DNA from: Ashinkailepas kermadecensis
Taxonomy: Eukaryota; Arthropoda; Thecostraca; Neolepadidae
Assembly (NCBI GenBank): GCA_034440615.1
Contig: JAOTOM010005150.1
Coordinates: 218,501 to 282,500 of the forward strand
Length of the DNA: 64,000 nucleotides
Direction: 5' to 3'
Positions 56,692-64,000 of this stretch are shown piece after piece. How positions within the stretch are numbered: position 1 is the stretch's first letter; the number at the start of each line of letters is the position of its first letter. Under the pieces are notes generated by a model. That model saw only the letters and a list, made by a program, of their open reading frames with translations, was not told the DNA's origin and ran no database searches. The translations under genes and the position numbers were made by a program.

Positions 56692-56776
56692 ACGCTCTGT
56701 CTCAATGTATATGTGTATATATATATATATATTATATATATATATATACACATATACATTGAGACAGAGCGTGGAT
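56688..56776. repeat. Perfect palindrome, 44-bp arms, 1-nt centre
   Basis: The left arm starts ATCCACGCTCTGTCTCAATG and the right arm ends CATTGAGACAGAGCGTGGAT. Every base from 56,688 to 56,731 pairs with its partner from 56,776 to 56,733 around T56,732. The core is TA-rich, the outer 24 bp per arm are unique sequence. Confidence 0.97.
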
Positions 56777-57839
56777 TCCACAGATCCAGGTGCAGATCCA
56801 GGAATAATGTTGGCTAATATATAAAAGTTTCGGTTTGCAATTGTTGAAAAACTACAATTCCTATAGTCATGCCAAGTAGTGCATGTACTTTGGTAAACTG
56901 AAGCAAACATTAAGCAAAGTATTTTACATCAAATGGGTCTTTACATTACTACTTCTTCACATTACTGCTTCTTCACACAAACACACACACACACACACAC
57001 AAATATATTGTATGGACTGTCAACAATTTTTTCCTAATATAGGCAGGACAACTTTTGTCCATTCTACACAAGCATGGCACACCAAAAAGAGGTATTTAAG
57101 GAAAATCCAATCAGTTTTTCTTGCCAAACAAAAACTTTTTTTGCTGATGCAGAAGCCCCTGAGAGCAAATCAGAAACAAGAATGCATGAACTGGACTTGT
57201 TGAAGCTTACCCAGCAACTTCTTTAGGTGCCATTTATTTGGGAAATAGCATATAAGAAAGATTTTATTTCTTTGAAATCATGTCACCTAGCATTGATACT
57301 GCATATAATACATTGATGCATTGGTGATACTCCAGTGATGTAGTGATATTAGGTGATCCAACATCAGTAGGATTAGGTGATCCAATATCAGTAGGTTTAG
57401 GTGATCTAAGAACAGTAGATTATGTTATGTTGGGTTATGTTTGTATTGCAATATTACATAATTCTTCAATATATGCTGCCCCACACAAAACACCTTTTCT
57501 GTATGCTTCCCATATTTTGTTGAAAGTGAGGGGATATAGCCTACATCTGCATTGTCACAAGAGATGTTATTTTCTTTGGTTGTTTGAAATGTTTTTTTAT
57601 TGATTTTTATGTTCTTTTTGGTAAATTTGTGCTTTAGGATGTTATATGAATTCTTGGAATTTAGCATTCTAATGCAATGTTTATGAATGTGACTAAGATG
57701 ATGGGACCACTCATTTTCTGTTCATATGCTTGCTTTTCAGGTTGTGAGCAAAATAACACAAAAAAGGTGACTTTGAATTAGGTAACATAGCATACAAAGA
57801 AATGTTTAAAAAATGAAATAAAAATGCAACATAACGTAA
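56777..57839. other. AT-rich unique sequence, no gene recognised
   Basis: Includes a CA run at 56,978-57,001 and TTAGGTGATC repeats at 57,350-57,400. Confidence 0.5.
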
Positions 57840-58065
57840 CCTAACCTAGACTAACCTCACTTTGAGAAGAAAAATATTCCGGAAAATAAAATTAACAAAA
57901 ATTTAAGCAATTTATTCTCTGAAAACTTTCAAATTTCAAAAGCAGCCATCTTAACCTAACCTAACCTAACATCAGCTGCTTTTCAAGACAAAATAACTTC
58001 GAAATAAAAAGATAAAATATTGTATAACTAAAAACCTAAGCTAACCTAACCTAACCAAACCTGGC
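57840..58065. repeat. Short CCTAA/TTAGG telomere-like clusters
   Basis: Three clusters of imperfect CTAAC-CTAAC units at about 57,838-57,860, 57,952-57,971 and 58,038-58,062, in an AT-rich stretch. The pentanucleotide TTAGG is the usual arthropod telomere repeat; runs this short are internal and need not mark a chromosome end. Confidence 0.7.
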
Positions 58066-59500
58066 CCATTTGTTTAATGCCCCTTCGTTTAACCCATGCT
58101 TTATGGAGGAAAATGTATGTAAAAACTTGTCTTGTTACCACCTTAAAGCACAATAATACCTTATTTTCTTCATGAAATGACTGCTTATTGAGATGTAAGT
58201 ACAACTTGAAGTGCTTATTAGATGGTAATGATACGTGCCATCTACTTATGTCCAAAACAAATTTCATTTCCCAAGGATATGAATTTAAAATTATTTCAAA
58301 TTACATCAAAACACTGGAAAAGCACATTTTTTACACAAAAGGTGCCTAGGGGCTTCTATATATTTACCCAAATTGCATGCATTGTGCAGACTCGAAAAGT
58401 TGGTTTTGAGTCGTTTGGTACGGCCAAGTAAACAATAATTCTCACAAATTTTCAAATTCCTTGGATTTGGGAAGCTTAGTAGGTGCCTCACAAGGTACCT
58501 AAGCATGAGCTCAGAGCAACACTTTCATAAAATGCAACTAGGTTTCGCATAATTTGAGATTGAAGAACAAGTTTGTTCCAAATCAGGATTTTTTTGTTGG
58601 CTGGACTGATATGTCCGTCCTGGAAGCACTAGTGAATGCACGGAATTTACAGAGCTGACTAAGCGTCACATCAAAGCCCAGTAAGAGCCCGCTGGTCACT
58701 AACAGACTTCCTCGTTGGGCTTTCGGTTCTAGTATTTGCCACATCTCGTACCTACCTAAGTGGGTGGGTAGATAACTTGCTCCTGCCACACAATTCCGCA
58801 CATTCCCTTATTTTCACGGATCAATGGGAACATTTGTGTGCAAAACATGGCCCGATGTACCTCAAAGGTGTCCCTCACACACAGCGATCTCCATTAAAGT
58901 AGGGCGGACTCCACTCCAAAAAGGCCGCATTCCCTGCGCTTGCTATGAAACGAAAGCGCAATGTATGGTAAAATCTGCCAGAGGCATGCCTTTGCCGACC
59001 GGTGATAGAGCTGTTTTGAAGCTAAGATGTAAATGTGAACTTCAATTTTCACTATAATTACGAGTCACCAATGCATACTTGTTTCCAGTTTTTTCAACTT
59101 TGCTATTTTCCAGTGGATGAAAGCATCATTCGTACGAAAATAGCATACAAAAATACTTCCCAGCTCTACTCACGTGAGGCACTGCCTTAGTGCCTTACGT
59201 GGGCCGACCGTCCCGGATTATTTCAACTTTTAACATGGTACTGTATGGAGTGGCTTTAGCCAATCCATTTGGGCTTGCCTATTGTCTTCACGTATCTCCC
59301 CTCCCCCAATCATTTTCAGAAATCAACACACATTGGTGCACCTGTGCTCCTACCAGACTGTACCAGATGCAAATCTGCAAGCTGGTAACCGGAATATATC
59401 CACATTTGGACTGACGGAATGAGACTTCCGTCACGGCCGCCATTTATTGTTTACAATGACACGTACATGGTTTAGAAGCGATGATCCAGTGAGAGTTAGC
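58066..59500. other. Unique sequence, no gene recognised
   Basis: Nothing supportable seen. Confidence 0.5.
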
Positions 59501-59617
59501 AGCATTTCGCTGACATTAGTCATTTTCATGACGTCGCCTCGTCCTTGTTATGATTGGCGTAGTTTATCATTGAATGAGCAAGGCAGCTGACCGAGCAATC
59601 AATCAGGCGACAAATCG

Positions 59618-59707
59618 TGACGTCACGAGCGCAAGTCAAAGCATTGTCGACCCAGAGAGCAACTGGAAGTGCCATCTTTGTGCCCCGGATTTCATGCCTG
59701 AGTCATG
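59618..59707 (+). promoter_or_regulatory. Candidate promoter and first exon
   Basis: TGACGTCACG (CRE) at 59,618, GGAAGT (ETS-like) at 59,665 and GCCATCTT (YY1-like) at 59,671 lie close together, and a consensus donor CATG|GTAAGT ends the segment at 59,707. Such a cluster is typical of TATA-less promoters and 5' exons. The frame SASQSIVDPESNWKCHLCAP, DFMPESW is open across it but not recognised. All sites could be chance. Confidence 0.3.
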
Positions 59708-60376
59708 GTAAGTCGGACTTGCAATACCATTAAAATAGCTTCTTGTGTGCTGATCAGTGGCGTAGCCAAGATTTTTCAAGGGGGCTGACCAAAACAAATT
59801 TAATGAAAGAGAAAAAGCTTCGGCGCACGAAGCGCGTCGAAACGTTTTGCTTTTGAGTGGTGAAAATCCTCAAAATCTTGATTTCATATGGTGCATCATT
59901 CTTGATTGCTAAGGGATGGGGCGGCCTCCCTTGGCTGCTCCTCTGGAAATAGAACATTAACACAAGCCTTTCACCTCCCATTGAAAGCTATGCAACAGCC
60001 GCCCAGTGTTTGCTGAAACTCAAAGTGTATTGGGGTAAATGGAGCGCGCTGCTCAAAACCAGTACCTAGTACATCAACACTTGAAAAGCATGCAAGGGCA
60101 GCATCAAAACATTTGATTGCTAAAGACATGACAAGGTTTTTATATCCATGAGGTCATTCTGTTTGTATTTCTGTGCAGACTGCAACCATCTAGTGCTGTG
60201 AGTGACATGTTCTCAAAACATGCATCACATTGCGTCCATGAAGTAGCGTTTTTATCCCCGCTGGGGTTATCACGGTGATAGGTTTTGCACTGCCGTTCAG
60301 CACTCCGGCACGAAGCGCAGAATGTACCATTATCACTCGTAACTGAAACAACACTCATGGGGACAATAAAGCACTG
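59708..60376. other. Spacer between candidate exons
   Basis: CAGTGGCGTAGCCAAG at 59,755-59,770 also occurs exactly at 29,589-29,604; the CAGTGG start would suit a hAT-type terminal repeat, but no full element is visible. A strong acceptor-like TTTGTATTTCTGTGCAG ends at 60,179. Confidence 0.35.
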
Positions 60377-60697
60377 ATGGTATCCAGCCAACAGGATGCT
60401 GTAGAACAGAGCCCCAGTGCAGCGGTCGATCCGCCACGGGTGGTACGCACGGTGCACGGTCTGCACGTGCTGAACACTAAGCATACGTACATACATCTGG
60501 GTACTAATGCTGCATTCAAGAACGGGAACACCCAGCCACAGCTGATAATGAAAACGGACACAAGCGAGAGCCTCCCATCTTTGACCGGCACGAGCGTCAT
60601 CTCCCCTGCATATACGGAACTGTTCGGACCACACCAACCTGCGACTGACCCCGGGACTGACCTCGCGGCCGACCACATGCAGCACCGAGCATCTTAG
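60377..60697 (+). CDS. Candidate terminal exon, product unknown
   Basis: An open frame with fairly GC-rich third positions and no repeat content: VEQSPSAAVDPPRVVRTVHG, HVLNTKHTYIHLGTNAAFKN, VISPAYTELFGPHQPATDPG, ending at TAG (60,695-60,697). The acidic, Ser/Thr/Pro-containing end looks like a protein C-terminus. I do not recognise the family. A longer minus-strand frame overlaps (60,140-60,967), so coding on either strand is not assured. Confidence 0.3.
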   Translation: MVSSQQDAVEQSPSAAVDPPRVVRTVHGLHVLNTKHTYIHLGTNAAFKNGNTQPQLIMKTDTSESLPSLTGTSVISPAYTELFGPHQPATDPGTDLAADHMQHRAS

Positions 60698-63029
60698 CGG
60701 ACCTTGCCACTGGACACCTCGCTGATCGCTGACCCTGCACTGGCCGCCGTGCAGCGGTGCAGCGGTGATCGGCAGCCCGAGCGGCGAGACCGCGTCTCTG
60801 ACGATCCGGTGAAAGCGCGACTCACTGCCACCCGGCGACCGCCTGTGTGACCCTGCGACGGCGCCTGCAGCTGACATCGCGACACGCCGTTTGACCTGTT
60901 GGTGGGGCGGCGGGAAGGGGGGGGGGCGCAGGCCCGCCGCTGGAACATGACCCTCTCCAGACTGCATGGAGTGTCCCTTTGTAGATTGCAGGGTCTCCCA
61001 TACAATGTCTCATGTGGTGCTCCCTGCTTTCTGCAGGATATCCCACAATGGCCGGTGTGCCCCTACAACAAAGGTTCCATTCTGCAGACTGTAGGGGTGT
61101 CCCTGCAATGGCTGAGGCGTTCATTTGCACACAACAGGGGTGCTCATGTACTGCTGGAGTCCCCCTAAACAATTTCGAGGGATAGGGCTCTTGCGGTCCC
61201 GCTGGCCGCGCCACTGTGAGGAACTTGCAATAGGACGTGGTGGGTCGACATTAATGAGAACCGAGCCGAGATCATGCTTTTGCGACATCAGCCAACTGAG
61301 CAAAATATAAATAAAAATTGTAGCAATAGAAAGGGATTCACTTACATTATCGGGGCACGTGGCTCCCTGTCGCGATGCTATCGGCCGTGGCCGTGCTTAT
61401 TTGAGACCGGCAATCCCGAAGTGACTTTCCCCATTCAAAAATGAGGGAGTGGCACCAGCGATGATGGAGCCCAGAACTCTGAGGGCCCATGATGAAAGTT
61501 CATCCCATCCACTCGGACGACCGTGGCGAGAACCTAGTTGTCCTACAGGTGTAGGTCCTAGGTCCTACAGGTGTAGGCGCGTTTAAATGTTCTTAACATG
61601 CGGATTGGCCAGCGCAGGAGCGGAACTTTCGAAAATTGTTGAGAAGAGGGTAGACAAGATTTTGGATGGTATTATTTCCACTCAACCACCATGAGCCCCG
61701 CGTTAAATCCCACAAATATTGGGCAGGCCGAGTTCCCCACAAACACCTATGTGGAAACTTCGACTTCTGGACCAGTGCCATCCTATTCCCTGAGCTTCGT
61801 GGATAAGAACCCGAACGTTGGTGGAATATGACCCTTGACCTGCTCCAGCGTCTGAACTGAGGACATCGTGTATCAGGAATTGACTGCGGAAGCTCTTGCC
61901 AGTAATAATTTTGAAGCCAAACACTAATCATCAAACGCCCTGCAAAGTACCTACTGCTTAAGCAATTGATATGTGACTTGTCCAGGGCTATCAAACTGAA
62001 GGTTGACGCCCCCTACTGCCACCTAGTTAAGCTGTATAACCAACACAGTCGATGTGCTCATAAACTCCGCCATCAAGTTAACATGTTGTGTGTGTGTGTG
62101 TCGCTGTGTTTGGCCAGCCTGCCACCTGTAAGTGATATCGGCTGTTTCCGGTGTGAGAGTGTGAGTAGAGAATGGTAGGAGGATTAGATGGATGGTGGAT
62201 ATATTACTTGTTTTGTGGAGCGATGTTGGAGTAGAGTCGGAGGCGTCTTGAAGAGTTGAATTGGTCCGGGTAGCTTGAAGATGTAGAGATGGCAGAGCAG
62301 AGTTGTTTGAGAGCCGGAGGTGAAGTAGTCGAGAAAAGCCGTCAGTCCGGACGATGCCAGTTTGGGGTATGGGGTGTAGTGGGTGGGTTGGTGGTCGGGT
62401 CATCGCCATATTGTTAACATTTCAAGAACATCTTGTTTTGGGTATCATGGTTCGACTTTGTTTTGTTTTGTTGTTGTTTTTTCCCGAGTTTTATTAGTTT
62501 TTTCCTTCCTTTTTAGCGTATCTTATTGTCTTTTTCCGGTCTTTTTTCACAGTTGATCAAATGTTTGAAGATGGATTCATATGATGTAAGTGTTGGGCCA
62601 TCTGCGCATGTGTACAGCAGTGACACACGCACCTAGAGCCGCAGAGGTGTTAGAACACAAGAATTTTACATCACCGTTTTGTGGAAATGATTGGAATGGT
62701 CAAATGACAGAAGATATATGGTAGAGTACATGTTCGTATGGCCATTGTGCACTGATGCGCACTGATCATATAAACACGGAAAATGTTAGCATGCATCAGA
62801 GGCGGGTACTGGAGGGAGGCACTCGGGGTGTGTGCCCCCAGCCCCGATGGAAAACCGACGCCTCTCCGAGCGTGAAAAGGTGCCCCTCTGGGGAGGCTTC
62901 GGATTGCATGCGTCCCGCCCCTCGCTGAACGAATTTTTTTTTAGCCAAAGGTGCCCCTTCAATGCGCTGAAGTCACGGGTGTTGACTTCTGAAAATTTCC
63001 CGATTGGCTACATGCATATCTTTTTATGG
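60698..63029. other. Unique sequence, no gene recognised
   Basis: GC-rich to about 60,960, then mixed. Contains a short TG run near 62,088 and a stretch at 62,870-62,970 resembling 19.7-19.8 kb. Confidence 0.45.
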
Positions 63030-63402
63030 GATCACGGTAGCGTCGATTTTGTCAACCTGTAGCGTCGATTGTGTGCCCACTTCGGTAGCGTCGATTGTGT
63101 ACCAACTTGTAGCGTCGATTATGTGGCCACTTGTAGCGTCGATTGTGTACCAACTTGTAGCGTCGATTGTGTACCAACTTGTAGCGTCGATTGTGTACCA
63201 ACCTGTAGCGTCGACTGTGTACCAACTTGCAGCGGCGATTGTGTACCAACCTGTAGCGTCGATTGTGTACCAACTTGCAGCGGCGATTGTGTGCCAACTT
63301 GTAGCGTCGATTGTGTACCAACTTGTAGCGGCGATCGTGTGCCCACTTCGGTAGCGTCGATTATGTGCCCACTTGTAGCGTCAATTGTGTGACCACTTTT
63401 CG
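63030..63402. repeat. 24-bp minisatellite, about 15 units
   Basis: TGTAGCGTCGATTGTGTACC plus AACT units, with CAGCGGCGAT and CCACTTCGG variants. Confidence 0.96.
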
Positions 63403-64000
63403 CCAGAGTGATAGAATCGCCCGCATCTCACTGCGTGTGTCAGAACATCGAACTATCGCCGTCATTCGTTATTTAATGACTTAGTTATTTGGACTTTGGG
63501 GCGCCTCATCTAAGTCTGATCATTTAGCACCAAATCATCTGCGTTCAACTGCTGACCTTTCAAGCTAGTTGCTGCAACCATCGTTGCCCAGGTGTCCAGT
63601 ATGCGAGTGATTGTAAATATAAATTGTGCACACTTGCTTAATATGGCGGTGTTTTTTCGTCCGCATCAGCTGGGGTACCGAATCGACGCGTGGGACGCGC
63701 TGTATTGGGCGGTGAAGGTTCCACACCTCTGGTGCCGCATGTATATACAACTGATTTCGCTCAGATAAGCTATATGCATACACCATTTGTATCCTTTCTT
63801 ACACCAGCTGGTTAGACAAATTCCGAAGTCACGTAATCATGAAAGACATAGCATCCGTCGCAGGGCAGACTTGAGAGCTCTTTGGGTCACCCATCATAGC
63901 AGTCAAATTCGCACCTCGGGCATCACATCAGTCAACGTAGGGTCCACCTGTCACACCGCTCAACTGAGCGTTCAGCTGTCGCTTCAGTCACAAACGGGTC
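63403..64000. other. Unique sequence to the window edge, no feature recognised
   Basis: Nothing supportable seen. Confidence 0.5.

Noticed and set aside
59640..60290. THAP-type zinc finger split over two exons
   Set aside because: SNWKCHLCAPDFMPESW and LQPSSAVSDMF weakly recall THAP segments, but the histidine is missing and the direct splice would create a stop.
60140..60967. 275-codon minus-strand frame
   Set aside because: No motif recognised and it overlaps a more coding-like plus-strand frame; listed only as an ambiguity.

Overview
The window reads as a metazoan nuclear contig, most likely from an arthropod or another invertebrate. The reasons are a split gene with GT-AG introns, CR1-like and Penelope-like retroelement relics, tRNA-derived SINEs, very abundant mini- and microsatellites, and short CCTAA/TTAGG runs near 57.8-58.1 kb, a telomeric motif usual in arthropods. 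The species cannot be named from the sequence.

The one gene that can be followed with confidence is a plus-strand molybdenum cofactor sulfurase (MOCOS). It enters the window already in progress and ends at 26,426. Recognisable exons lie at 4,944-5,067, 8,475-8,551, 10,627-10,826, 11,412-11,528, 13,684 to about 13,912, about 14,568 to 15,002, 15,596-15,805, 21,197-21,315, 25,323-25,427 and 26,220-26,426. At the well-defined junctions the splice phases match. Together the exons cover the C-terminal part of the cysteine desulfurase (NifS-like) domain with its catalytic-cysteine loop, the linker, and the whole MOSC region. The exons for the N-terminus and the PLP-binding lysine were not found and are presumably left of position 1.

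Most MOCOS introns carry different minisatellites, and several of these start or stop at the exon edge. Some repeat units contain near copies of the adjacent splice donor or acceptor. A 21-bp array at 13.9-14.57 kb lies between the two halves of the protein and may encode a heptapeptide-repeat linker; one irregular 28-nt unit shifts its frame. This exon-edge pattern is the most unusual signal in the window.

From 26.4 to 64 kb, gene content is sparse and repeat content very high. There are arrays of 24, 21, 28, 24, 18, 16 and 24 bp units, a long AG tract, TA tracts, and a perfect 44-bp-arm palindrome at 56,688-56,776. The only other gene evidence is a minus-strand exon at 37,245-37,307 that resembles the segment just before the kinase domain of LAMMER/CLK kinases (with a possible upstream exon at 38,849-38,931), and a weak plus-strand candidate at 59.6-60.7 kb.

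Mobile elements include a 5'-truncated CR1-like LINE (6.8-8.0 kb), a decayed LINE relic (3.7-4.1 kb, minus), two pieces of a Penelope-like element around 40.7 and 42.4 kb separated by other repeat sequence, two relics of one unnamed element family (18.8-19.05 and 40.9-41.4 kb, minus), and three tRNA-derived SINEs of two types. Nearly all long open frames in the window are repeat artefacts and are not annotated as genes.
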